Assembly: GCA_963695155.1 (NCBI GenBank)
Contig: CAVOGD010000005.1
Span: forward strand, 124,001-188,000
Direction: 5' to 3'
Length of the DNA: 64,000 bases
Source: SG8-30 sp963695155
Lineage (GTDB): Bacteria > Pseudomonadota > Gammaproteobacteria > Steroidobacterales > Steroidobacteraceae
A model generated the notes under the pieces. The model saw nothing but the letters and a program-made list of their open reading frames with translations, had not been told where the DNA came from and did no database searches. Below are positions 41,911 through 50,261 of this stretch, piece by piece. Made by a program: the position numbers and the translations under genes. Within the stretch, counting starts at the first letter, position 1. Every line of letters starts with the position of its first letter.

Positions 41911-43098
41911 CTAGACCCGCTGGCCCGCTGTCGGCCGCGGCGTGCCGAACAGGCGCCCGTGCTCCTGGAACGCATAGCGGTCGGTCATGCCGGCCACGTA
42001 GTCCGCGACGGCGCGTGCCCGACCGGCGGTCCCCGCGTCGGCCTGAAGGGCCAGCGCCCGCGTGCGATGTTCCTCCGGCAGCAGCGCCACGTCACGCATG
42101 AAGGCCGCGAACAGCGCCTTCAGGACCGCCACGGCCTCGACACGCATGTCCAGGACGTGTTCGTGGCGGTACACGCGCTGCCGCAGGAACCGCTTGAGGT
42201 CGAGGTGTTCGGCGGACCGTTCCGGCGACAGCGAGACCAGGGGCGCACGGTGGGCGCGCACCTCGTCGATGCTGGCCGGACGCGCCGCGGCCAGCCGGCG
42301 CCCGGTCTCCTCGATCAGGTCGGTCACCACTTCATCGATCATGCGGCGCACGATCTCGTGCACGAGCCGGCGGCCGCCGAGCGACGGGTGCGCCGCGCGC
42401 ACCGCCGCGAGGTGCCGCCGGAAGATCGCCAGCGTCGTCAGCTCCTCGACCGTCACCAGCCCGGCACGCAGGCCGTCGTCGATGTCGTGGTTGTTGTACG
42501 CGATCGCGTCCGCCAGGTTCGCCAGTTGCGCCTCCAGTCCCGGCCCCGAGCCATCCAGGAACCGGGCGCCCACGTCGCCCAGCGTGGCGGCCAGCTCGCG
42601 CGGGCAGTGCTTGAGGATCCCCTCGCGCGTCTCGAAGGTCAGGTTGAGCCCCTGGAAGTCCGCGTAGTGTTCCTCCAGCTCGTCCACGACCCGCAGCGAC
42701 TGCAGGTTGTGCTCGAAGCCGCCGTATTCCCGCATGCATTCGTTGAGCGCGTCCTGGCCTGCATGCCCGAAGGGCGTGTGGCCGAGGTCGTGCGCCAGCG
42801 AGATCGCCTCCGCCAGCGGCTCGGACAGCCGCAGCGCACGCGCCACCGTGCGCGCGACCTGCGCGACTTCCAGGGAGTGCGTCAACCGCGTGCGGTACAT
42901 GTCGCCCTCGTGGTTGACGAATACCTGCGTCTTGTACATCAGGCGCCGGAACGCGCTGCAGTGCACGATGCGGTCGCGGTCGCGCTGGAACTCGCCCCGG
43001 TAGCCGGCGCGCGGTTCCGCATGGCGGCGGCCCCGCGAGGTCGCCTCAAGCGCCGCCCAGGGGGCCAGGCCCTGGTCGTGGGAGGGCTCGTGACTCAT
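41911..43098 (-). CDS. dgt: dGTP triphosphohydrolase-like HD protein
   Basis: 395 residues from the ATG at 43098, overlapping the aroB stop. The HD domain is clear: FRRLMYKTQVFVNHEGD, RTRLTHSLEVAQVART, the HD pair in SLAHDLGHTPFGHAGQDAL, and YNNHDIDDGL near 215. This is the shorter, type-2-like branch of dNTP triphosphohydrolases, which release tripolyphosphate from dGTP or other dNTPs and so tune the dNTP pool. Many gammaproteobacteria have this gene downstream of aroB. Substrate preference cannot be seen. Confidence 0.93.
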   Translation of the reverse strand: MSHEPSHDQGLAPWAALEATSRGRRHAEPRAGYRGEFQRDRDRIVHCSAFRRLMYKTQVFVNHEGDMYRTRLTHSLEVAQVARTVARALRLSEPLAEAISLAHDLGHTPFGHAGQDALNECMREYGGFEHNLQSLRVVDELEEHYADFQGLNLTFETREGILKHCPRELAATLGDVGARFLDGSGPGLEAQLANLADAIAYNNHDIDDGLRAGLVTVEELTTLAIFRRHLAAVRAAHPSLGGRRLVHEIVRRMIDEVVTDLIEETGRRLAAARPASIDEVRAHRAPLVSLSPERSAEHLDLKRFLRQRVYRHEHVLDMRVEAVAVLKALFAAFMRDVALLPEEHRTRALALQADAGTAGRARAVADYVAGMTDRYAFQEHGRLFGTPRPTAGQRV

Positions 43099-44183
43099 CG
43101 GCCCGCGCCCCCGAAACGCTCCTCGAGCAGCTCCTGCAGCGCCTGCGCCGGGTATTCGTCCGTGCAGGTCGCCAGCCCGATTCGCCTGGGCAGCACCAGC
43201 CGGATGCGGCCGCCGCGCACTTTCTTGTCCATGCCCATCAACTCGAGCGTGCGCGCCGCGCCGATGGCGGGCGGATCGACCGGCAGGCCGGCCCGGGTCA
43301 GCAGCGCGCGCACGCGCGCGGCCTCGCCCGCGTCCAGCCAGCCGAGGCGAACGGACAGCTGCGCCGCCAGGTCCAGTCCCGTCGCCACCGCCTCGCCGTG
43401 CAGCCAGGTGCCGTGCCCGGTGGCCGTCTCGATCGCATGCGCGAACGTGTGCCCCAGGTTGAGGAGCGCGCGCTCGCCCCGCTCCAGTTCGTCGGCCGCC
43501 ACGATCGCGGCCTTGCACTCGCAGGCGCTGCGGATCGCGAAGGCCAGCGCCAGCGGCTCGCGACCGAGCACCGCCGCGACGTTGTCCTCCAGCCAGGCGA
43601 ACAGGCCGGCGTCGCGGATCAGGCCGCACTTGATGACTTCGGCCAGCCCGGCGCGCAACTGGCGCGGCGGCAGGGTCGCCAGCGTGTCGGTGTCGGCGAA
43701 CACCGCCAGCGGCTGGTGGAAGGCGCCGATCAGGTTCTTGCCCGCGGCGTGGTTGACGCCCGTCTTGCCGCCCACGGCGGAATCCACCTGCGCCAGCAGG
43801 GTGGTCGGCAGTTGCACGAAGTCCACGCCCCGCTGCCAGCAGGCGGCGGCGAAGCCGGCCACGTCGCCCACCACGCCGCCACCCAGCGCCAGCACCACGC
43901 AGTCGCGGTTCATGCGCGCTCCGGCCAGGGCATCGATCACCTGCGAGAAGGCCGCCAGGCCCTTGTGCGCCTCGCCGTCCGGCAGGATGCACTCGACGAC
44001 TCGCGCGCCTCCCAGTGCGGCACGCACCGGCCGGGCCCACAGCGGGGCGACGACCTCGTTGCTGACCAGCAGCACGTCGCGGGCGCCGACGTGGCCCGCC
44101 AGCAGCGAGTCATCGGCCAGCAGGCCCGGCCCGATCAGTATCGGGTAGCTGCGGGCGCCGAGATTCACGGTCAACCTGTCCAT
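43095..44183 (-). CDS. aroB: 3-dehydroquinate synthase
   Basis: 362 residues. Key motifs are the NAD site VLALGGGVVGDVAGFAAACW, LPTTLLAQVDSAVGGKTGVNH and the metal ligands in AEVIKCGLI, NLGHTFAHAIE and HGEAVATGLDLA. It converts DAHP into 3-dehydroquinate, the second step of the shikimate pathway. It overlaps aroK upstream by 13 bp and dgt downstream by 4 bp, showing tight coupling. Confidence 0.96.
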   Translation of the reverse strand: MDRLTVNLGARSYPILIGPGLLADDSLLAGHVGARDVLLVSNEVVAPLWARPVRAALGGARVVECILPDGEAHKGLAAFSQVIDALAGARMNRDCVVLALGGGVVGDVAGFAAACWQRGVDFVQLPTTLLAQVDSAVGGKTGVNHAAGKNLIGAFHQPLAVFADTDTLATLPPRQLRAGLAEVIKCGLIRDAGLFAWLEDNVAAVLGREPLALAFAIRSACECKAAIVAADELERGERALLNLGHTFAHAIETATGHGTWLHGEAVATGLDLAAQLSVRLGWLDAGEAARVRALLTRAGLPVDPPAIGAARTLELMGMDKKVRGGRIRLVLPRRIGLATCTDEYPAQALQELLEERFGGAGR

Positions 44184-44728
44184 GACCCGTCCATTTCCGC
44201 CAGGCCCGCCGCCAGCAACCGCTCCGCGACCTCCGCAGCCACCGTCACCGACTTGCGGCCATTGGTCGGCACGGTGATGGCGGCGATGGACCGGTACAGC
44301 GGCTCGCGCTGCTGCATCAGCTCGGCCAGACGGCCGCGCGGGTCCGCGGTGTCCAGCAGCGGCCGCCGCTTGCTGCGCCGGGTGCGCGCCAGTTGCTGCT
44401 CGACCGACGTCTCAAGATAGACGACCACCCCGCGGGCCGCCAGCCGTTCGCGGTTCTCTGCGGACAGCACGGCGCCGCCGCCCGTGCCGAGCACCACCCG
44501 CTCGAGCTGCGTCAGCCGGTCGATAGCCTGCCGCTCGCGGATCCTGAAACCCGGCTCCCCTTCCTTCTCGAAGATGAACGCGATGTCCACGCCGGTGCGC
44601 GCCTCGATCTCCGCGTCGCTGTCCACGAACCGGTACCCCAGCCGCTTCGCCAGCCGGCGGCCGACCGTGGTCTTGCCTGAGCCCATGGGCCCGATGAGGA
44701 ACACGCTACGGCCTGGCTGAATCGACAT
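44171..44728 (-). CDS. aroK: Shikimate kinase
   Basis: 185 residues from the ATG at 44728; a TTG 15 bp upstream is a less likely start. The P-loop is GPMGSGKTTVGRRLA, shikimate contacts are in FVDSDAEIE and GTGGGAVL, and the lid has RRSKRRPLL. It phosphorylates shikimate with ATP. The gene follows pilQ after 90 bp that hold two strong hairpins, the only sizeable spacer in the block, and overlaps aroB by 13 bp. Confidence 0.95.
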   Translation of the reverse strand: MSIQPGRSVFLIGPMGSGKTTVGRRLAKRLGYRFVDSDAEIEARTGVDIAFIFEKEGEPGFRIRERQAIDRLTQLERVVLGTGGGAVLSAENRERLAARGVVVYLETSVEQQLARTRRSKRRPLLDTADPRGRLAELMQQREPLYRSIAAITVPTNGRKSVTVAAEVAERLLAAGLAEMDGSWTG

Positions 44729-44748
44729 GGTCGCCTGCGGCAATGGAA

Positions 44749-44811
44749 ACGGCCGCCCGGAGGCGGCCGTCAGACTTTGCCGGTGAGCCGGCCGGCGCGC
44801 AAGCCGGCCGG
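44749..44811 (-). terminator. Two stable hairpins between pilQ and aroK
   Basis: Two 9-bp GC stems lie in the 90-bp spacer: 44749-44757 with 44762-44770 (loop 4 nt, followed on the minus strand by TTTCC), and 44788-44796 with 44803-44811 (loop 6 nt). They could act as a partial terminator, an attenuator or an mRNA-stability element setting the ratio of pilus to aro gene expression. The T-tract is short, so full termination is unlikely. Confidence 0.45.
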
Positions 44812-44818
44812 TCCCTGC

Positions 44819-46921
44819 TCACTTGATATTCGAGCCTTCGCGCAGAATCTTCGGCGTCACGAAGATCAAGAGCTCGTCGCGGTTATTGGACTTGCTCTTG
44901 GAGCGGAACAGCATCCCGAGTCCCGGCACGTCGCCGAGCAGCGGGACCTTCTTTACCGAGTCGCGTTCCTCGGTCTCCATGATGCCGCCGAGCACCACCG
45001 TCTGGCCGTCGTTGACCAGCACCTGCGTCGAGATCGAGCGCGTGTCGATGGACGGCACGAAGCCGCCGGTCGCGCTCGGCACGAGCTGGCCGACGCTGTC
45101 CTTGTTGACCTCCAGGTCGAGGATCACGCGGTCGTCCGGCGTGATCTGCGGCGTCACCTTGAGCGACAGCACCGCCTTCTTGAACTGCGTCGTGGTGGCG
45201 CCGCTCGAGGACGACTCCTGGTACGGGATCTCGACGCCCTGCTCGATGACCGCCTCGCGCTGGTTGGCGGTGATGATGCGCGGCGAAGAGACGATCCGGC
45301 CCTTGCCTTCGGCCTGCGCGGCCGACAGCTCCAGGTCGATCAGGAAGTCGTCGAAGTCGAGGATCGCCAGCGCGATCCGGCCGGCCGGGTTGCTGACCGG
45401 CATGTTGACGTTGTACCGGTCGAAGTTGCCGAACGGCACCTCCACCGGGTACGGCTGGCCGGTCGTCGCCAGGTTGTCCAGCACCGAGCTCATCATCGTG
45501 TCGGTGGCGCCCGCGCTGCCGCTGACCGCCATCAGGTCGTTGATGTCGTTGGACACGCGCGTGAAGCCCGCGCGCACGCCCAGGTCGCGCGAGAAGTCGT
45601 CGTTGACGATCACGATGCGCGTCTCGATGAGCACCTGGCGCACCGGGATGTCGAGCGTCGACACCATGGCGCGGATCTGGTCGAGCTGCTCGGTCGTGTC
45701 CTGCACCAGCAGCGTGTTGGTGCGTTCGTCGATGCTGACGTTGCCGCGCGACGAGAGCAGCGAGCCGGTGCCGCCGGACTTGAGCAGCTTGGCGATGTCG
45801 GTCGCCTTGGCGTAGTTGACCTGCAGGAACTCGGTGCGCAGCGGCGCCAGCTCCTGGATGTCCTTCTGCGCGGCCAGTTCGGCCTTCTCGCGCGACGCGA
45901 TCTCCTCCTGCGGCGCGACCAGGATCACGTTGTCCTTGCGCCGCAGGTCGAGCCCCTTGGTGCGCAGCACGATGTCCAGCGCCTGGTCCCACGGCACGTT
46001 CTGCAGGCGCAGCGTCACGCGGCCCTTCACCGAGTCGCTGACCACGATGTTCTGGCCGCTGGTGTCGGCCAGCAGCTGCAGCACGGCGCGCACGTCGATG
46101 TCCTGGAAGTTGAGCGTCAGGCGCTCGCCCGTGTAGACCTTCTCCTTGTCCGTGAGCACCGCCTTCTTGGCGCGCTCCTTGACCTCGACGACGTAGGTGT
46201 CGTCGGTCTGGTAGGCCAGCTGCTCGAAGTCGCCCGTCGCGGTCACGACGATGCGCGCGCCGGCCGCACCGCGCGTCGCGTCCACCGTGCTGACCGGCGT
46301 CGCGAAATCGACGACGTCGTAGCGCTTGAGGAACGCTTCCGGCAGCTGCGCGCCGGTGAAGTCGACCACGATGCGGTTGCCTTCCTGCTTCAGGCTGGCG
46401 GGCGTGCGAACGTCCGACAGCTTGACGATGACGCGGCCGGCGCCGTCCGGCGAACGGCGGAAATCGACGCCCGCGATGTGTCGCGGGCCCGCGGGCGCTG
46501 CGGCCGCCTGGGCCGCGGACGCCTCGGTCGCCGCCACCTGGCCGATCGTCACCAGCACGGAATTGCCGTCGGCGCGCGCCGAATACGGCGCCAGCGCATC
46601 CAGGTTGAAGACGACCCGGGTCCTGCCACCCGCCTCGGCCGCGACGATCGAGTCCACGCCGCCGGCGTTGACGTCGATGCGCCGCTTGTCCAGTGCCAGC
46701 GCGACGTCCGGCAGGTCCACCGAAAGCCTGGCGGGCCGGTCAATCGTGAAAGTCAGCGGTGCCGGAGCCGGACCGCTGGTCCTGAGCCGCACCTGCAGTG
46801 AATTGCCCGCCATCGCCTGCACCTCGACGGCGGTCAGTGTCGTCGTGGGTTCCTGTGCCTGTGCAAGGCCGACCCACGCGAGAGCCAGCGCGGCGATTAC
46901 GCCACCCAAGGTCCGCTTCAT
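44819..46921 (-). CDS. pilQ: Type IV pilus outer-membrane secretin PilQ
   Basis: 700 residues from the ATG at 46921; a signal peptide ends near AQAQE. Two AMIN-type peptidoglycan-binding regions (about 30-130 and 150-260) precede the secretin N0 (LNFQDIDVRAVLQLLADTSG), N1 (FLQVNYAKATDIAKLL) and the membrane-embedded secretin core (VSSPRIITANQREAVIEQG through ETEERDSVKKVPLLGDVPGLGMLF). It forms the gated multimeric outer-membrane channel through which the pilus leaves. It belongs to pilMNOPQ and lies 66 bp after pilP. Confidence 0.96.
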   Translation of the reverse strand: MKRTLGGVIAALALAWVGLAQAQEPTTTLTAVEVQAMAGNSLQVRLRTSGPAPAPLTFTIDRPARLSVDLPDVALALDKRRIDVNAGGVDSIVAAEAGGRTRVVFNLDALAPYSARADGNSVLVTIGQVAATEASAAQAAAAPAGPRHIAGVDFRRSPDGAGRVIVKLSDVRTPASLKQEGNRIVVDFTGAQLPEAFLKRYDVVDFATPVSTVDATRGAAGARIVVTATGDFEQLAYQTDDTYVVEVKERAKKAVLTDKEKVYTGERLTLNFQDIDVRAVLQLLADTSGQNIVVSDSVKGRVTLRLQNVPWDQALDIVLRTKGLDLRRKDNVILVAPQEEIASREKAELAAQKDIQELAPLRTEFLQVNYAKATDIAKLLKSGGTGSLLSSRGNVSIDERTNTLLVQDTTEQLDQIRAMVSTLDIPVRQVLIETRIVIVNDDFSRDLGVRAGFTRVSNDINDLMAVSGSAGATDTMMSSVLDNLATTGQPYPVEVPFGNFDRYNVNMPVSNPAGRIALAILDFDDFLIDLELSAAQAEGKGRIVSSPRIITANQREAVIEQGVEIPYQESSSSGATTTQFKKAVLSLKVTPQITPDDRVILDLEVNKDSVGQLVPSATGGFVPSIDTRSISTQVLVNDGQTVVLGGIMETEERDSVKKVPLLGDVPGLGMLFRSKSKSNNRDELLIFVTPKILREGSNIK

Positions 46922-46987
46922 GAGGCGCTCTCCATCTGTGTTAACTGCCGCCCGGTCGTTGCCAACCATCAGAGGTTCTCCCACGAA

Positions 46988-47503
46988 TCAATCGCTAAGC
47001 GCGAGGGCTGCCTGCCGCTCGAGGTATCCACCCAGCCCGTCGGGCACGATCTCGACCACGGCGATGCGCGCATCGCCGATGGAGAGTATCCGGCCGTCGT
47101 TCTGCCCGACGCGGTTGCCCGGCAGCACGCGGTGGATGAGCCCGTCCCGCGTCTGCACGAGGCCATAGGTGACGCCGCCGAGCCTCAGCGTGCCGACCAT
47201 CCTCAGCGTATCCAGCGAAAACTGCTCGAGGAACTCGCGTGGCCGCTTGCTGTCCGGTCGCGGGCCGGGTCCCGAGTCGCCCGCCAGGCTCTGCAGGAAC
47301 GGCGAGCGCTGGTCCGCCATCGAGTACGCGTAGGACTCGTACGGGGTCACCTCGGGCAACGGCTCGATGCGCCCGCCGGGGCGCTGCTTGGCCTGCTCGA
47401 TCTCCGCGCGCAGGTCGCCCAGCCCGCCGCCGCAGCCGGCCAGCGCCAGCGTCGCCGCGATGCAGCCCGCCACCAGTGCCTTCCTGTGTATTGCCTGGCT
47501 CAT
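46988..47503 (-). CDS. pilP: Type IV pilus lipoprotein PilP
   Basis: 171 residues from the ATG at 47503. A lipobox LALAGC (Cys24) anchors it in the inner membrane, followed by a flexible segment (RIEPLPEVTPYESYAYS) and the beta-sandwich HR domain (LRMVGTLRLGGVTYGLVQTRDGLIHRV). It bridges PilN/PilO to the PilQ secretin. The gap to pilO is 7 bp. Confidence 0.95.
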   Translation of the reverse strand: MSQAIHRKALVAGCIAATLALAGCGGGLGDLRAEIEQAKQRPGGRIEPLPEVTPYESYAYSMADQRSPFLQSLAGDSGPGPRPDSKRPREFLEQFSLDTLRMVGTLRLGGVTYGLVQTRDGLIHRVLPGNRVGQNDGRILSIGDARIAVVEIVPDGLGGYLERQAALALSD

Positions 47504-47510
47504 ATCTTGT

Positions 47511-48197
47511 TCACTTGCGCTTGTTGCCCGGCTGGGCCGCCATCGCCTTCGCTTCCTGCTCCGCACGCTCGGATTCCTCGAGGTACCGATAGGTCTTGGC
47601 CGTCAGCTCCAGCGTCAACTCGTCGCTGGGCACCGCCCCACCCCGCCGCCCGCCGCGGCTGCTGTTCTGCGATACCTTCAGGTCGTGCAAGGTCACGATA
47701 CGCGGCAGCGCCGCGATACCGCTGACGAACTGGCCGAATTCGTGGTAACCGCCTGTCAGGGTGATCTTGATCGGCAGTTCCGCATAGAAGTCACGGCGCG
47801 CTTCCTGCTCCGGCTGGAAGAGCTTTTCCTGCAGGCCGGACGCCAGGCCGGTCTGCGAGATGTCCACCAGCAGGCTGGGCACCTCGGTACGGCCCGGCAA
47901 TTGCCGCAGCATGGCGCCGAAGCTGCGCTCGATCTCCGCCAGCTGCTGCCGGTAGGACTCGAGGTTGGCCGCCTTGCGCTGCTTCTGGTCGAAGGTGGAC
48001 CACAGCTTCTTCTGCTCCTCCTCCGCCGCGCGCAGGTCGGGCAGGTTGCCACGGTAAACGAACTGCCAGACCAGCAGCCCGGACACCACGGCCAGCACGA
48101 TGCCGATGGTGAGCGCGCGGAACAGGAAGGGCCAGCGCCCCACGTCGCGCGGGTCCAGCGTGCGCACCTGCTCGAAGAACCGGTTCAGCGCGTTCAT
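47511..48197 (-). CDS. pilO: Type IV pilus alignment protein PilO
   Basis: 228 residues. A cytoplasmic start is followed by a membrane helix (about 28-50), a coiled coil (RAAEEEQKKLWSTFDQKQRKA) and a ferredoxin-like periplasmic domain containing LPGRTEVPSLLVDISQTGL and ITLTGGYHEFGQFVSGIAALPRIV. It pairs with PilN in the inner-membrane alignment complex. It overlaps pilN by 4 bp. The C-terminal tail is charged and extended. Confidence 0.95.
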   Translation of the reverse strand: MNALNRFFEQVRTLDPRDVGRWPFLFRALTIGIVLAVVSGLLVWQFVYRGNLPDLRAAEEEQKKLWSTFDQKQRKAANLESYRQQLAEIERSFGAMLRQLPGRTEVPSLLVDISQTGLASGLQEKLFQPEQEARRDFYAELPIKITLTGGYHEFGQFVSGIAALPRIVTLHDLKVSQNSSRGGRRGGAVPSDELTLELTAKTYRYLEESERAEQEAKAMAAQPGNKRK

Positions 48198-48793
48198 GGC
48201 TTCGCCTCCTTGACGCGCTTCCTGGCTGCGGGCGCCTCGACCGCCGCATCATCGGCGGCCGGCGCACGGAGCTGGCCAAACAGCGTGAAACTCGAGCCGA
48301 CGCCGCTGGTTCCCGTCTCGATGACCTTGAGGTCCGGACTGGACAGCACGTCCGAGGCGTCCATGTTGCGCATGAAGGCGGAAACGCGCGTGCTCGACAG
48401 CGCGACACCCTCGAATTCGAGCCGCCGGCCGCTCTGCTTGACGGTTGTGAGGTAGACCCCCTCCGGCAGCGTGCGAACGATTTCGTCGAACAGCTTGACG
48501 GCTTCGGGGCGGCTCTTCTGCAGCCGCTCGATGACCTGCATGCGCGCCACCATCCGCGCCTTCTGCTCCTCGAGCGCGATGATCTCCTCGATCTGCTTGT
48601 CGAGCTCGACGATCTCCGCCTTGAGCAGGTCGTTGCGGCGCTGCTGCGCGTCGATCATCGTGCTCACCGCGAAGTGCGCGAGCAGCGCGATGATCAGCGC
48701 CAGCGCGGCGGCGCCGACCAGCCCGACCACGAACTCCTTCTGCCGGCGCTGGCGAAGTTCAGCCCGCCATGGAAGCAGGTTAATACTTGGCAT
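48194..48793 (-). CDS. pilN: Type IV pilus assembly protein PilN
   Basis: 199 residues. The conserved N-terminal INLLPWR peptide binds PilM in the cytoplasm; a membrane helix (about 22-44), a coiled coil and a ferredoxin-like periplasmic domain (VYLTTVKQSGRRLEFEG) follow. It overlaps pilM by 14 bp and pilO by 4 bp. The C-terminus is extended and basic (ARKRVKEAK). Confidence 0.95.
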   Translation of the reverse strand: MPSINLLPWRAELRQRRQKEFVVGLVGAAALALIIALLAHFAVSTMIDAQQRRNDLLKAEIVELDKQIEEIIALEEQKARMVARMQVIERLQKSRPEAVKLFDEIVRTLPEGVYLTTVKQSGRRLEFEGVALSSTRVSAFMRNMDASDVLSSPDLKVIETGTSGVGSSFTLFGQLRAPAADDAAVEAPAARKRVKEAKP

Positions 48794-49874
48794 GATCGTC
48801 GAAGCTCCGCAGTGCCAGACCGCAGGCGGTCAACAGGGCCGTGGCGTCGCGCGTCACGCCGAGCGCCTTGGCCCTGGATGAAATTCGCATTTGTCCCAGC
48901 GGGTCGCCCCGTTCGGCCGGGATGCCGACGCGGCTCGCGATGACCTCCGCCACGCCCGGGATGTTGGCGCAGCCGCCGCAGATCAGGATCTGTTCCGGCG
49001 GCGTACGGCCGCTGCCCGAGGCCAGGTAGAACTGCAGCGAGCGGCTCACCTGCTGGGTCATGTCGTCGATGAACGGATCCAGCACCTCCGGCTGGTAGTT
49101 GGACGGCAAGCCGCCCTCTTTCTTGGCGCGGCCCGCCTCCTCCATGGAGAGTCCGTAGGTGCGCATGATCTCCTCGGTCAGCTGCTGGCCGCCGAAGGCG
49201 AAATCGCGCGTGTAGACGACGTGCAGGTCGCGCAGGATGCTGAAGGTGGTGCTGCTCGCGCCGAAGTCCACGACCGCGATCGTGCGATCGATGCCGCCGT
49301 CCGGCATCTGGTGGGTCATCAGGCGGCAGGCGTTCTCGAGGGCGAAGGACTCCACGTCGACCAGCTTCGGGACGAGCCCGGCAGCGGTGACCGCGGCCAC
49401 GCGCTGCTCGACGTTGTCGGTGCGGGTCGCGACCAGCAGCACATCCTGCATTTCCGGGTCCTTGTCGGACGGTCCGAGGACCTGGAAGTCGTAGCTGACC
49501 TCCTCCATCGGGAACGGGATGTACTGGTCGGCCTGCAGCTCGACCTGCTGTTCGAGGTCCGTCTCGGACAGCGACCTGGGCATCGGGATGGCCTTGGTGA
49601 TGGCGGCATCGCCGCTGATCGCCACCGCGCATTCCTTGTTGCGCACGCCGGAGCGTTTGACGGCGCGGCGGATGGCCTCGCTGACCGCGTTGACGTCGAC
49701 GATGGCCTTTTCATTGACGGCGTTGTGCGGCGTCGGCTCGGCCGCATAGGCCTCGACGCGGTACTGGCCGCCGGACTCGATCAGCTCGATCAGCTTCACG
49801 GACGACGTGGTGATGTCGAGCCCGATCAGCGGACGTCGCCTTGAGCCCAGTGAAATCTGGGGCAGCTTCAGCAC
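48780..49874 (-). CDS. pilM: Type IV pilus actin-like protein PilM
   Basis: 364 residues from a GTG start with AAGGA nine bases upstream. The FtsA/actin-like ATPase fold is shown by LIGLDITTSSVKLIEL (phosphate 1), AVVDFGASSTTFSIL (phosphate 2) and ILICGGCANIPGVAEVI (adenosine). It forms a cytoplasmic ring that binds the PilN tail. It is the first gene of the pilMNOPQ-aroKB-dgt-pyrF-hemE block and diverges from mrcA, a conserved gammaproteobacterial order. Confidence 0.95.
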   Translation of the reverse strand: MLKLPQISLGSRRRPLIGLDITTSSVKLIELIESGGQYRVEAYAAEPTPHNAVNEKAIVDVNAVSEAIRRAVKRSGVRNKECAVAISGDAAITKAIPMPRSLSETDLEQQVELQADQYIPFPMEEVSYDFQVLGPSDKDPEMQDVLLVATRTDNVEQRVAAVTAAGLVPKLVDVESFALENACRLMTHQMPDGGIDRTIAVVDFGASSTTFSILRDLHVVYTRDFAFGGQQLTEEIMRTYGLSMEEAGRAKKEGGLPSNYQPEVLDPFIDDMTQQVSRSLQFYLASGSGRTPPEQILICGGCANIPGVAEVIASRVGIPAERGDPLGQMRISSRAKALGVTRDATALLTACGLALRSFDDHAKY

Positions 49875-49942
49875 AATTGTTTCCTTTTCAGGTCAAGCGC
49901 TTGCGTTGCCTACACGCGACGCCGGGTCAACTTCGCCGGCCA

Positions 49943-49967
49943 ACTATATAGCAAGCAACTGTTAAAT
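49943..49967 (-). promoter_or_regulatory. Candidate promoter for the pilM operon
   Basis: On the minus strand a TATAGT -10 (complement of 49943-49948) with an overlapping TATATA sits about 70 bases before the pilM start. A weak TTCAAT -35 candidate lies about 17 bp further upstream. This short AT-rich patch stands out from the GC-rich surroundings. Confidence 0.4.
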
Positions 49968-50220
49968 TGAACGTGACCGCTATCGCAGATTCATCCTATG
50001 TGGGCGACCCCGCCAAAACCGGCCCGGCCCGACCCCTCCCAGGGTGCCGGCCGCCGCGCCCGTTGGCGCTTTGCCGGACCCATCCAGGGGCTGCTGCCGG
50101 ATACGCTCGGCCGCCACGTCGATCCTGCCCCGGCGCGCGGCGCTTCTCCGTGCGCGGCGTCACGGACCCGGCATTTGTGCGGGATGTTCATGCGGGTGTC
50201 GCCCCACGCTCGTGACTAGG

Positions 50221-50226
50221 CATAAT
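50221..50226 (+). promoter_or_regulatory. Candidate -10 box for mrcA
   Basis: CATAAT (five of six) lies 36 bases before the GTG at 50262. The -35 match is poor. Confidence 0.35.
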
Positions 50227-50261
50227 CAACGCCCTCCCAGGCCAATGACGGCAAGCCCAAG

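Larger units (their letters stand above)
49875..50261. other. 387-bp divergent intergenic region between pilM and mrcA
   Basis: It contains the candidate pilM promoter near 49945 and a CATAAT -10 candidate for mrcA at 50221. The middle (about 49990-50200) is GC-rich, and no reading frame there resembles a protein I know. Confidence 0.5.
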
